A DNA stretch of 64,000 nt from positions 30,102,811 through 30,166,810 of the forward strand of contig NC_045128.1 of assembly GCF_007655135.1 (NCBI RefSeq), read 5' to 3'. The DNA is from Punica granatum (Eukaryota > Streptophyta > Magnoliopsida > Myrtales > Lythraceae). A model generated the notes under the pieces. The model was not told the origin of the DNA and ran no database searches. It saw nothing but the letters and a program-made list of their open reading frames with translations. A program made the translations under genes and the position numbers. Positions within the stretch are counted from its first letter, which is position 1, and each line of letters opens with the position of its first letter. Below are positions 45,876 to 58,417 of this stretch, piece by piece.

Positions 45876-47322
45876 CTAATCATGTTTTTCTTTGCACATG
45901 TCATCATTAGCAGAGGCTGACTTCAGTGCCTTTCTTCGTGCTCTGGTCAAGGGTCTTCTAGGTTGATGGACTTGTTGGTCTTTTCCTGTGGAGATTTGCC
46001 CACTATACCTGCCAACATAATTGGTCCTGAATGGTTGCTTAGACACCTGATTCATATTTATGCACATCATCATTATAGGTAAAAGACAATCAATGATGAT
46101 ATCTTAGTTAAACTCTACGACAGTTCTGCAACCATCAACAAACCCCTTTCTTAAACTCTCAAAGCATACATACAACCTCTTAAACCTAGCTACACAGTCA
46201 GGTCTATTCCTATCGAGTATTAATTCAAATGTACTTCCCCCATAAACCTTCTTCAACTCAGCAAGATACGTATGCAACATATTATAGTGTTCTTCTATGG
46301 ACCCTACAATAAGATTTCTTGCATGTGCTCTTGTTCTGTAGCAAGTAACTTTGGACACTTGGATTCCAAATTGGATAGTAACTTCTCGCATCATATTTGA
46401 AACCCTCCAGTTCATATTTTGCCTAACCTTGTCTATGAAATGTATTCCCAGCCATTCATATGTTGATCCCTTATTCCTTGCAACTCTAGAACATGTGTGC
46501 TCATTGGTAAAATCTCTTCACAGCAAGTCCTTCTCTTTTACGAGTCCAGCTACCATAAATTCCCCATGGACATTGCTTTTCTTTGTAGAGAACCTCAATA
46601 TGCATCTTACAGCTCCTCTTCCACCTCAACTCAAAGCCATTCACAACGGCATAACTCTTCACAACTTTCTTGAACTAATCATTGTTGGAAAATATTACAT
46701 TTTCACTTAGTATGATATTGGAAATACCTTTATTTGGATTGAATGGTCTGTACTTCTTCCTCCCCTTTCCCATACTACTTTCTGCTGCACTGTGATCTGC
46801 TTGTTCCTTAGTCGACCTCATTCTCTATCTCTTCATCCCATGCTCAGTTTGTATATTAAATGCTTGCCCGTTCTCCCTAACTTCTGTAAACTCTTTATTT
46901 TCTCCATCACTAACACCTTCATACCCACCTAGCTCAGAGTCATCCCTCTCAGTCTCATCCTCTTCACCATCCTCTACTTCCCATACATCATCATCAGTGT
47001 CATCCTCATTACCAGCCCCTGCTACCCCTGCTTCCATACCATCATCACCACTATCTTCCATCCTATCTGCTTCAGTATACACAGTAACTATTTCATATTT
47101 CAATCCAACATCAGCCATAGACATCACCTCAGAATCAGTGTTCATGTCAACCAAACTAACGTCTAAACTACTTTCAGGAAGTAAACACCACATTCTGTTT
47201 GGTTCTTTGTAGCCAAAGTCATTTAAATGTCCTTTCATCTCATGCCACGACATTATATCAGCATCCACAGTTAATATACAACTTGTACCCCCTATGTACT
47301 CAACTGGTAGTGTTAGTTTCAT
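45876..47322 (-). pseudogene. mudrA-like transposase pseudogene lacking the catalytic core
   Basis: Starts at 47322 with a PB1-like N-terminal domain (MKLTLPVEYIGG, MKGHLNDFGY) and an Asp/Glu-rich linker to a stop at 46825. Past this, shifted frames encode MuDR-type DNA-binding matter (KKVVKSYAVVNGFELRW, CPWGIYGSW) with several stops around 46430-46700. The segment 46415-46104 follows (VSKVTCYRTRAHARN, ERYVCF-like LYVCFESLRKGFVDGC). It stops exactly where the DDE catalytic domain should begin, and only a short C-terminal basic tail (PRRPLTRARRKALKS, 46073-45876) remains. Normal proteins of this family are 700 residues or more. The core appears deleted, so this gene cannot supply transposase. 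The remnant reads inward from the right terminal repeat. Confidence 0.85.
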
Positions 47323-47891
47323 TTGGCCTCCTTAGTATAGTTGCATACCAAACTTAATTCCCACCTTACAATAGCAAAACAAAAGTTCACTGACAGTATA
47401 GACTCAATAACAAACATCACTTATTCTAGCAGTAGACAAATAAACCACGCCAAACTAGTCGATCAAGTTATGATTTTGAACTTTCATTGTCTTCATCTGC
47501 TGGGATGAGAATGACACGATTCATTGACAGACCCCCAACTGCTCCAAGTCACCAACTTTATCCAAGTTTTGCTTCTCTTATAACTAAAGAAATGATTTTA
47601 TGTACTATCATGAACTGTAATGCCATCATCAACACCAACTCAAATCATTCACATGCAAATGGAATAAGACAGTACCTGTTATTGATCCTTGTATCTGCTC
47701 CTGTATTTACCAGTCGTTGCTCCTCTTCTCGCAAGTAGTCCACACCAGCCAACGATCGACTGCTTTCTCCCTCAGAATTCCGTCGATCCTTCCTCTGATC
47801 CTTGAAGATTTAGGGTTTTGATCAACTCTGCTCTTGATTTGTGAGAGGACATGCAAAGACACTTTGTTCCGGAGAAGGGTGGGAAATAAAG

Positions 47892-48120
47892 AATTGGGGC
47901 TGGGGAAAATAAGGAAGTGGGACCCACAAACTGAGTTGGCATGGCCACATTGGCACCGTTTGTCCAATTCACGTGCCACGTCATTTTTCCGTCCATTAGT
48001 TGACGGAAATGATGCACGGTGAAAATTTTCAAAATTTTCGTGATGCACCATGTTAATTTTTCAAAATATGATGTACTGTAAAATGAATTTTCAAATTGTG
48101 ATGTACAGTGTCATTTTCTC
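47892..48120 (-). repeat. Right terminal inverted repeat of the Mutator-like element
   Basis: Reverse complement of 43804-44030. Probable promoter region for the mudrA remnant. Confidence 0.88.
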
Positions 48121-48129
48121 TATCTTTTT
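48121..48129. repeat. Target-site duplication, right copy
   Basis: TATCTTTTT, identical to 43795-43803. Confidence 0.9.
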
Positions 48130-49004
48130 CATAGCATTCTTCAAATCCACCTTTTAAAAAGGTCATGCTAGCAACTCCCAAAAAAATAAAAAATCCATAC
48201 ATAATTCATGGGTATGAATAACTTGCTTAAAATTTCCACCAAGCCTACACATAATCTGAATGCATATTCAAATTTAAAAGTTGGAACTAATCATAAGATA
48301 TATGATGAATTTAATGATCTTTATATATATATATAGAGAGAGAATATGCTTTTCAATTTTTCGATATTAGATTAACTCTTATTCTTAACTCACTATATCA
48401 GTTTTCACATATACATGTGACATTAACTCCATGTGCCACGTGCACATGAACATCTACTCTCAACATTCGGCTACGAATTGAATACTACTTACATACTCAG
48501 ACTTAGAACTATGAGATGGACTTTTCACACTAAAGCGAGATGAGACATTTGACTGCGAGACATGCTTTCTCTACCATCCCAGACTTAATATGATGACCAT
48601 GAGGAGGGCTTCCTCTTATGCTTTTGAGCTAAATAGTCCACAAGTAATTTCGCATTCAAGCTACACTAACATGAATCGCACTTTGGCTTCTTCTAACACT
48701 AGGCATGGTGTAGTGCAATACAAGCGCATATAGATGTGTTGCTCACTCTTATATGATTTCAAATTTCCATCGAACCTATAAGTGATTGAACTCATATCTA
48801 ACTCAAAAGTTTGAGTAGATATGATGATAAATTCAATTATATTATACACTATTTTTTGTTCAATTTTTTAATATTAGATTAACTCTTATTCTTAACTCTC
48901 AATCTTATGACAAAGGCTTGTTATAAATGTTTTATTTCAAATTCATCAAACCTTATATAATTATATGTAAGAGGCAGCTATGCCATTGTGACATAATCAT
49001 AATT

Positions 49005-49655
49005 AAGATTGCCAATCTGTATCGTATTGTGTTTATACAGGTCATGCCTAAACAAATTCATGTAAAAAAAAGTCTAAATCCGAATATGACACATATATCA
49101 AACGTGTCAAAATATGAAAATCCAAACATGATCCTTTATTTCTGATTTGACACAAATATAGCTATTTAACCTGTTTAATTAAACTTGTTTAAATGTATAC
49201 ATGTATTACACGATATGATACGAATGCCTAAAATGAACACATCCGTACAATATTTACACAATTAAATATGTCAACCACAAACTCAGACCAACTAAATAGT
49301 AAACACAAAGTTCACACAGAAAAAAATTAAGTATAGTAAAGTATTAGCCAACAATTATTCAATATAGGGAAAGAAACGCACCATATTTGGTATAAGGTCA
49401 AAAGCCGAAGACCAAATAATAACATAAAAAGTTAAATGGATAAAAAGGTTCGATGACACAGTAAAAAACGTTTAATTAAATGGATTTAACAGTGTTTGAG
49501 ATTACACGGGTTCAACCCATTAAAACATCATTATTTATATGGATCATATGGGTTCGATCCATATTAGATCGAAAACATGTTGAATTTGTTTAGTTTCGTG
49601 TTGTATGATTGTATCCGCGTCGTGTTATCATAACGTGCCATCGATTGTCATCCCT
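49005..49655. repeat. Decayed repeat rich in 'cgtgt/acacg' words
   Basis: Contains many 'gtgtcaa', 'cgtgtt' and 'aaacatgttgaat' words and ends in TGTCATCCCTAATCAT, like the repeat ending ATCATCCCTAGCT at 11290. Such elements are common in plant intergenic DNA and are probably hAT-related non-autonomous copies. Both ends are too diverged to fix. Confidence 0.35.
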
Positions 49656-50405
49656 AATCATACTATTTCTTTCTTCAAGCTCTTACGTCCTCCCCATGGA
49701 ACATATGAGTTGGGATCCTAAATGACTTGGCGACGATTTTGGCTGACTTATGGAGCTTTGCTCTATGGTTGTTTGCTATATTTACACGATATACTTCATC
49801 TAATAAATATAAGTTGACTATATCCAAAATCTTAGCCAAAAATTTTAATTTGTTTAATCTAAAAAACTATGTGGATGGGGGAATGAGAATCTGGTGCAAT
49901 ACCATTTACAAAAAAAAAAAAAGATTTGGTGTAATAGTATAAATTGCCAACTTAGAATCATAAAGTTCTGGATTTGATCTAACCATTGAAATTTTTATAG
50001 CTCTTTATTTAGTTTTTTGCTATATTTATACTAAACAATAAGTCTCTTTTGTAATCGAAAAAGAGAACTATATAGATTTATCTGCCAATTATGCAACCGA
50101 CATGGAAATTGAATCATCTCACAGAACCAACCTAAATGAATATATAGTCGTGGAGGAGACACAGTTACTCACAAATCAAATACTACATAAACTGTGTAAG
50201 CCACTCCATGGCGGCATGAGCTTTGTTTTATGTGAGACTTCTCATTCATTGGTTGGGTCTCAAATGTGTGTCATCTCAACATATAAGTTGTTCTGGTAAT
50301 GATGGTGAGGCAGGAAACTCGAGGGGAAGAACGCGTTAACTGATCAATTAATGCAATCTTAAGTGTCGAGCTCCCATTTGTCTTCAAAATTTCCCTTTTT
50401 CTTTC

Positions 50406-50409
<4 letters not shown>

Positions 50410-50438
<29 letters not shown>
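50410..50438. repeat. (ATT)n microsatellite
   Basis: About ten ATT units. Confidence 0.93.
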
Positions 50439-52744
50439 GCGAGACACTCATAATTCTCATAAATGAATATAAAAAATAAGATATATAAAGGAGGAATTCA
50501 AAGTTCTATTATCAAGAATCGAATATGAAATCTCTTGATTTCAGATGATGAGATATACTATTACTACATTTTTCTCTCAAATTTGGGTTATTTAACTAGG
50601 GATTTATCTAATTCATTTTGCCACTAGGGATTTGTCTAATTAAATGCCACAAAAATATTTCAAGCCACAAATACAGGCAAAGCCCTATATTGCCCATCTC
50701 ACCAACCCCAAAATTCCTTGTCGAATCTAGAAAATTGACACTATAGGGGGTGGGGTTGTCTCTCGTAATCGAATACCCTAATTTCTTCACGAGTACGTTT
50801 GAGCATGACAAGTGGCAATTATACAAATGTTGTTTGGCTGGTTTTGCTTTTCGGTTGGGTTGGCAAGGAATTTTATTGCACCATAATGCCAGGTTCAATC
50901 ATATCATCGCAATAAGGCGGATGGCACCACACTTCCCCTTCTATTGTTTAATTACCTTTTGTCTCTTTCTTGTTAGCATTTATATCCAAGAAAATGGAAG
51001 GACCGATTCGTTTCCAACTACTCAGTTCTCTTGGTCAGTACTCTAACATTTGATTCAATGGAGAGTTGAATTTTCTTGGCGATGATAGAGAGCGATCGAG
51101 AGAACCTTATGCACGGGCCGTTTTTCAGTGACCTAACTCATCAAAGAGTGAAAAATACGGTTATAACGTGATGGTATATATCATGTGCTTTTCGACTTAG
51201 GCCCATTGGCCTTCTTTGAATCCGAAAAAAAAGTGGTCGATCTTATTCTCTATCAATCATCTAATTTGATTGGAGAAGTTATTAAATCAGTGTTCTTTAA
51301 ATACCTCCAAACTTATTCTGAAATCAACAATAATCGCTAGTAATTTTATTTCAGCAATAACTTTTCTAAAATATAATCCATGTTATCTGTGAAAAGCTTG
51401 CTTTGTAATATATATCCGCTCGGTACAATGGTGATCAACCCAACTAAGATTAGTAAAAACAGGCTTATTTCCTTTAATCAAACTTTCAAATCTTCTATAC
51501 ATTGGAACACGGTTCATTGTGAAAATAGTATCCATCTAATTCCCAGTTTTAGAATGTTTTTGGTAGCTAGATCAGATTTGGTGGAGGATAGGATCCGACA
51601 AATTCTTATCTTGTGATTGGAGGAGGGAAGGATTAAATGAACTACCCATAAACATGACAACTCAAAAGGCAAAATGGGCATGCTTATATTAGGTTGAAAT
51701 TAGGGGGAATCAGGACAATAATTTGTGCCCGAGGACAGAATTACATATTCCTGGTTTGTCTTCGGATTAATTTACAGAGTGAAGGTCGTCAGCAACCTCG
51801 CCAGGACAGTGATGGCTGGCAACCATGACCTTTCTTTCCCTCTCTGGTTGAATCTTGCAAAATCAATCATTATTGTTAGATAACACACGTACCAACCTAC
51901 TATTACAATAAGTTTGTTTCTTTTTTCTTGTGCACATTTCTCTCCAAGAAAGAGAAGGACCAATTTCCCTTTCTAACTACTCGGTTCTCAACTTCGAATT
52001 TTTTGCTTGCTCGAACATCTGAATTTAGTGGAGAAATTGAATTTTCTTGATGAGAGGAAAAGACGGATGGATTGGAGCGTCGTCTTTTGTTAAGTGTGCA
52101 TCTTTCCATATTTGTCTTTGGTTTTGGTGCTTGTCTCTCTGGATTTGAAAATAAGATATATCTCTACGGGAATAATGATCAAAATAAAATAATTAAGTTG
52201 CACTCGAATTGCATAAAAAGTTTATGGTCCCGTTTACTTTAAGAAAATTTTCACAAAAAATGGAAAACCTTAAAATATATGTTACCTACTTAAAATGAAG
52301 AACAATTTTTTAGAAAAAGAGATTTTTCTAATTTTCCAAATTCAAAATAATTTAGAGAAGTACTTTTAATAGTTTTCCAATTTTCTTCTCTTTAATTGGA
52401 AGGTTCTTTATCAATTATTTTTTTCTTTTAAAATTATGTCAATTATCCTCCCTTTAATTGGAAAGTCTCCAATGGTTATTAGATGTTCAATAAAAGATTG
52501 AAAATTCTAAATTTTGAGTTTATAAGCATGATTTATAAATTATTTTTAGATAAATAAATTTATAAAAGGAGAAGAAAAATGAAAATAAAAAATTGAAAAA
52601 AAACTTTCTAAAAGTAAACATGCCCTATAGTTTTCTAGAAGAAGACCTCTCACATGTAATGCACGAAATTTTACCAGAGCTAGAAAAAGAATTTTGAATG
52701 AATAGAAGGCTCATTAATATATGAACCATTTTATTATACATATA

Positions 52745-52775
52745 CTAGGCTATTGAATCCGTGCATTGTAGGGGT
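52745..52775 (-). mobile_element. Helitron 3'-end-like sequence, minus strand
   Basis: Read on the minus strand: CCCCTACAATGCACGGATTC then AATAGC and CTAG, followed by T. Layout fits a Helitron end but the hairpin is weak and no 5' end was found. Confidence 0.3.
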
Positions 52776-53935
52776 TTTGTAAAAAAAAAATTATGAAATG
52801 TTAGATATTAAAAAATTATTAATATTGATTTATACTTTATATTAATATATAGAAAGGTTGTTTTTATACTATATAAACTTTAATACGACAAATTTCATAC
52901 CCATTCAAGATAAAATTAATTTAAGAGCTCATAAACAAATCGTTCATATAAAACATTTCATATACATGATCTCAATTATCAATTTAATTTATAAAAAAAT
53001 TCTAAACTATTGAAAGAAATATTAATAATCATAGAATCCATAAAATTTTTATATTAAGTATTCGCAATTGTCTTTTCCCATTCATATTTCATATATTAAT
53101 TTTTGTAAATTTGAATAATTTAAGATAAAATGACTAATCATTTCAATGGGAGATTAACTTAATTTAACTTTTATGAGGCTAATAATGATTATTAAAATTA
53201 ACTTGGGAAGGTTTAATAAATCTTAATTTCTTTAAAATTATGTATATTTATTTACTAATAAAATAGCAATTGATTATAAAATAATGATAAGTGATTAGAA
53301 TTATTGTTAATGTTTCTTTTGGATATATTTTCTTTAATTCAATAATAAGTAATATTATTTAATTTCCATATAATATATTAATTTATTAAGATATTTACTA
53401 CTGTACCATTATTTATTAGAGATATTTACAATTCAACCATATTTAATAAGGTGTGATATATATATATGATGTAGACCGGGAATAAAAGCCGAGTCAGACA
53501 GGACATTTTGAGCCCGGCTCCATATACAATAATCGGGAGGTCAAATCTAGTTCTTAGTCGGGCCAATGTAACCACATGTTTCATCACTTTGACCAGTGAG
53601 GTCGACATAACAGTAGGGCATGATGGATAGATTGGTCTTACAATATGCAAATCGTTTTCCATGTAATTACATTGGTATTTTGTAATAGTATGCCATGTAT
53701 ATGTATATATATATGCAGAGTAGAATTCCCCTTTAATACTTTTTACTTGGCCAAGTTTGTAATACATTGGTCGATGAGTTTTCATAATATAGATCCATGA
53801 TATATGTTTAAATTCTAGACAATTTGCTTACTTTCAGCATAATTTTATTTTTAGTTTTGTAAATGTAGGAATAGATACGCATAATACTATATCTTTGGGC
53901 ATTCACAATTTCATTTGCTTTCCTTTTAAACCATA

Positions 53936-53970
53936 CTAGTGCAACAGCACGTGCATTGGCTGCATATAGT
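53936..53970 (-). mobile_element. Helitron 3'-end-like sequence, minus strand
   Basis: Plus-strand ACTAGTGCAACAGCACGTGC followed by ATTGGCTGC has the mirror layout of a Helitron 3' end: CTAG, ~10 nt, then an imperfect hairpin (CAGC...GCTG). No partner 5' end was located. Confidence 0.35.
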
Positions 53971-56900
53971 CTATTATTAAGGCATCGATGACATTTTGTT
54001 AGTGATCTAGTTGCCCTTGTTGTGGTCCAAAATGAATACAATGTTCTCCCACGATAAAAAAAAAGTTTTGTTACTCATCCAATTACGATGAACGCAGATT
54101 AAAATGTAAAATTTAAAATACAACGCAACAAAATAACATTGCTTCGTATTATTCCGCTGGGGTCTTTTAAGACATCACGCATTATAACCAATATTATGAC
54201 ACGATTGACATCTAGAAACTTGTATATTCCTGTCTTTTTATAATCAGACTTGTATAATCAAAATTTATGCTCTACTTAGAAAATATTTATATACTTATCT
54301 CGAAATTTATGTTCTAGATATAGGCTATGTATTACTTCCTGTCATTTGTCATGTCACCTGATTTGCATACCTATAAAAAGAAAAAGAAAAACAAAAGTCA
54401 CCTAATGTGCATACCTTGAAAGTTGGACTAAATCGTGCGTACTGGTGAAGCAAAAAATATTCTATTACAAGACAACTATATTAAGAGCCTGGGAATTTTT
54501 TAAGGCATATAACCATCTTTTATTTTACTTTACCTTGGTGTGAAATAACATAGCATGACCTCCCTTGCTGCAGACATCCGAGTGTGGCCTACCGTTTCAA
54601 ATGCTGAATTAAATGCATATGGTCCACCGCTATTAAAACTTATTAATTCATAACTAACACTGCCTAAGATGTCACAATTTATATAGTAAAATTAATTCGT
54701 TTATTATCTGCATTGTGCAATGAGGTACAACAAGGAGTAAGCAAAATATTTTGCAACCGCTTGCCTTTCACATTGCTAATATTTTGGCTTATTTAAATGA
54801 AACCTAACAACCTATGATAATGATAAATCACAAATTCTGGTTGTACAGACAAGGTACTAATATTAAAGATTAATAATGCACTATAATCAATCAAATCCAA
54901 TCAAATGTTGAAGTTTAGCTCCCTTTTTCCTTGTGTTTCAATACTCAAGCCTCCATTACACTGCCTGCATCCTCAAGCCTGCTCCATTAGAAAAACGTGT
55001 GAAATTTCGAGGAGGTAATAATCCACAATGCTACTTAATCGAGATGTTCTTTAAAGTACATATATACACTTATTAAGAAGCTCTTAACTTACTTTCCCTT
55101 GGTAAACATAATATGTTATTTTGAAATTCATAATGTTTCTAACAGCACTCAATGACCTGCCAACAAATTTTGATGTTCCAATCTTGTTAGCCATTAGAGT
55201 AATCTATAACGAAAGAAAGTAAACATTAAGATTGAATTGATACAAGAAAAAAGATTTGTACCTTCATTTTACGTCGGCAATGGTCTCAAGTTGTGTGTTG
55301 TACTGAACAAGTTCTGAAAACAAGAATGTAACTGCACTTAAACTGACCACTGTCCAGATGATAAGAAAGTTGTAATCAATATTGGGAAGTACATGATATA
55401 AACCTTTTCAATTAATTAGACAAAACTTATAAAAAAAAATCCATTAATGAGACAGTACTATTAAGCGACAAGTGCAATATCTAAAAGAAGAAAAACATCG
55501 AGCCAATCCAATCAGCATTGATCATCATCATTTAATAATTGGGTAGTTAATTTTCTATGAAGAGTCATGATTTTTTCAATCAACTAGATTACAAGCAACT
55601 CTTTAAGATGGTATAAACCATGAAAAATAAAATGAATGAACTCTTCTATAAAATAATCTAAATACGGCACGACAATCAAGATAATTTAGCAAGCAGTTCT
55701 TTGTATTTCAACTCTTTGAACCCCAGTGATCCAAATGAAAATGAGACGATACAGTCGGTTCGGCATCAAACATCAATAAAAATTATATCCAACAAGCAAG
55801 ATCTCTTTATGAGACCGCTATGAACCATCTTATGTGCAATCGAAAAAGTATAGGATGATTTAATTCAGAAAATGAGCTCATGTACATGGAGAGAGAGAGG
55901 GAGGGGGAACTTCTATTGAGGGGCTTATTGAGGACATTGGAGTATATCCTTATCTTCCCAACCTCTATTATTTCCGTCACTGCCGAGGACTCTGCTTTAT
56001 GGCAGATGACTTATGCTACTCTCTTTATTGGTCTAATCTTGACATGCGGGAGGCGACTGCAGGGCCAAAGAGATTGGTGGAAAGTGCTCAAATTTAAGCC
56101 TCCGAAACGGACAACAACACAATCAATTTGCAGGACATGAGAAAAAGAAATTGCGACAATTTATGGACATGTGTTTATCAACCAAATTCAACTCAGTTAA
56201 TGAGGCTAAATCCATCACCATCAGGCATTAGAAGACATGGGATATGGAAAATGCATTTGAAATATATAAACTAATTAACCATGTTAAGTCAGCAGCCACC
56301 ATTTTGATCACTTTTCGCTTTTAAGAGACTTGACATTTCCAAGAATCATAACACTATCTCATCCTAATCATCTTTTAGGATATGATGAAATGAAGCCATT
56401 CTTTTTAATACATATTCACCAAAATTGTTGCACGGTGGATAGAATTGCGAGAGGGAGCGGCATTTTATTTCTTTTTCTTTGTGGAAGACGTTTTATCAAC
56501 CTGCAAGGGGGCGACCGGTACCGATCATCTTTCTCAGGCTACTGTGTGGGCACTGGGGCGCGATTTGAGTGCACTCATCTCCGGCTCGTGACACTGACCC
56601 TCAACTTCCGTTTACTGCTTCAACAGTTGGATCAGCGAAAGTCATCTATGATCTTGTGATGATTAGTATATTACGACGGCATTTAATATTTCTATCGATG
56701 GCATTTGAAACTTGTGCTCCTCTTGGTAACCTACATTATCAAGTGAGAGTGATTTACTAGTATTAATTCCAATCAATAATACATTCATTAATGTTGTATC
56801 ACCTAAATCTTGTACAACCTAAAAAAAGGACCTCGACCGCAATTGATTAATACCCTGGACGATGGAACGGCCAGGACTATTCAAAGGTACATTGCCTTCC

Positions 56901-58107
56901 TAGTTGAATGAATTATTCACACTATACATGGAACTTTTGCATCCATCCACATCCACATCCATCCCCATACCTCCAGCTTCCATGGCTAGTCGAGCAATAA
57001 ATCGACCCGATTCATCATGGCTCTTTTAATCAGTCACAAGACCTACCGGACCACTCATCGTGGTGTGTGAGTTTTGACATAATATATAGCAAGTTCATTC
57101 AAGAATGGTCTTAAAATATGGCACCAACCCCTCTTAATTCCTTGCATCGATCCTCAATCATATCCAAGACGGATATAGTCCGTCTTGATTTTATTTCTTT
57201 TGGAAATCTGGTTCACTTCCATGGATTCTCTCCCCATTTGAACACAATGCCACAATAACCGAAATATCCTCGGACGACCGGGATGCTGATCAGAAGGTGA
57301 CTGGTATTGTCGATGACAAACATCAATAATAACCCAATTTGTCATTTAACGAGACTAACCTTTTAAACAAGTCGGCAGTGATGATCATGTCAAATTTACA
57401 GCTACTCCATGCTAGCTCTCAGCGCTGACAATTAAAATGTTCGATAGGCAAAGTTGAAGAGTCAAATTCGATTTCCCCGATGTACTTCCACAGCTTGCAA
57501 GATGCAAACAGAAACAAAGGAATGAGAATGATCGATGAGCTACATTCCCAGCTCTATTAATATTATTTGGAGTCAAGTTGCAAGCAGAACTACAAATTGA
57601 CATAGCAAGTAAATTGCCTGCCATGGTAGGTTTGAGGTTTGGATGGACTGCTTCCATTGGTTCATGAAGTCGGACCCATTGGTCAGATTTATTTGGTTTG
57701 GTCCGATGTCTATTTGTGTTGTTATTACTCGTACGGCCAACGGATCATGCCCATAAACCCTTCATATTGGACGTAACTAGAATACCCGTGGAGTAGCTGA
57801 TTCCCCGTCCCGAATAACAACGAGCTCTCCATTACATTTCGGTGCACATCGCACCCTGCGTGGACTTGTGCATTTACGGTGACAAAGATAGGCTTTGTCA
57901 AGAACTAATGTTAGTCAAGATATCATGTGAAGTCAATATTAATCAACTGACCACGGACATCTTCTAAGTGGACAGCTCAAATGTTTTGGTATGGTCCGAG
58001 AAGCCCAAAAGCGGACTAATTGAGATTTGGATGAATGGTGAATTACATCAAGTATGAAAAGTCAACCCAATAGGGCCACGACAAGGCCCGAGACATTCGG
58101 CCTCAGC
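53971..58107. other. Gene-free stretch
   Basis: AT-rich, no recognisable gene on either strand. ORFs up to 109 codons (55880-56140, 56330-56659, 57412-57657) have no domain, splice context or codon pattern that would support them. Confidence 0.55.
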
Positions 58108-58417
58108 TCAGCCCCTGAGTTCGTAGAGCGTCCGGTCCTGCATCTTGAGTCTTGAGGGCATCAACCACGTCCACGACTATGACGGTCTTGGGTCGGGCGT
58201 GCTCAGTTTGGGTGACAGCGTCCTAGATCATACTCTCTAGGAAGATCTTGAGGATGTCCCGGGTCTCCTCGTAGATGAGACTGCTGATGCTTTTGATGCT
58301 GCCTTGCCCGGCGAGGCAGCAGATGGCTGGCTTGGTAATTCCCTGGATGTTGTCACGCTGGACCTTCCGGTAATGGCTGGTGCCGCCCGTCCCCAGCCCC
58401 TTGCCTCACGCTGACAT
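58108..58417 (-). pseudogene. Histone H4 pseudogene
   Basis: Reading on the minus strand from an ATG at 58417 to a TGA at 58108 (310 nt; an intact H4 gene is 312 nt), the sequence is clearly H4 in shifted frames: [38 protein letters not shown] and a degenerate LYGFGG end. An early 2-nt loss shifts the frame near codon 3. An Arg codon before DAVT has become TAG, several Arg/Gly core residues are changed (e.g. RRLARRGG to CCLAGQGS), and a small insertion lies near codon 92. It cannot make histone. Length and continuous coverage suggest a decayed gene copy or retrocopy; H4 genes are naturally short, so the two cannot be told apart here. Confidence 0.9.

Larger units (their letters stand above)
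43804..48120 (-). mobile_element. Mutator-like transposable element (4317 bp) with complete ends
   Basis: Left end GGGAAAATTTCAGAACATAT and right end (reverse complement) GAGAAAATGACACTGTACAT open inverted repeats of about 227 bp (43804-44030 and 47892-48120), which match most closely from 'aaaaattaacatggtgcatc' inward. A perfect 9-bp target duplication, TATCTTTTT, flanks the element. Inside are a minus-strand mudrA-like pseudogene reading inward from the right end and a plus-strand GRF-type ORF reading inward from the left, i.e. convergent. The termini have diverged from each other and the transposase lacks its catalytic core, so the copy is non-autonomous and not recent. The intact target duplication shows the element inserted as one unit. 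Confidence 0.93.
48130..52740. other. Gene-free AT-rich stretch with decayed repeats
   Basis: No coding signal. Contents: a decayed 'cgtgt' repeat at 49005-49655, an (ATT)n microsatellite at 50410-50438, a SINE-like minus-strand segment at about 50460-50590 (head GTAGTAATAGTATATCTCAT, B-box-like GATTTCATATTCGATTC), and a pair of similar segments near 50960-51110 and 51930-52090. Confidence 0.55.

Noticed and set aside
55880..56760. Plus-strand ORFs of 86, 109 and 63 codons
   Set aside because: Lengths expected by chance, with no domain or splice support.
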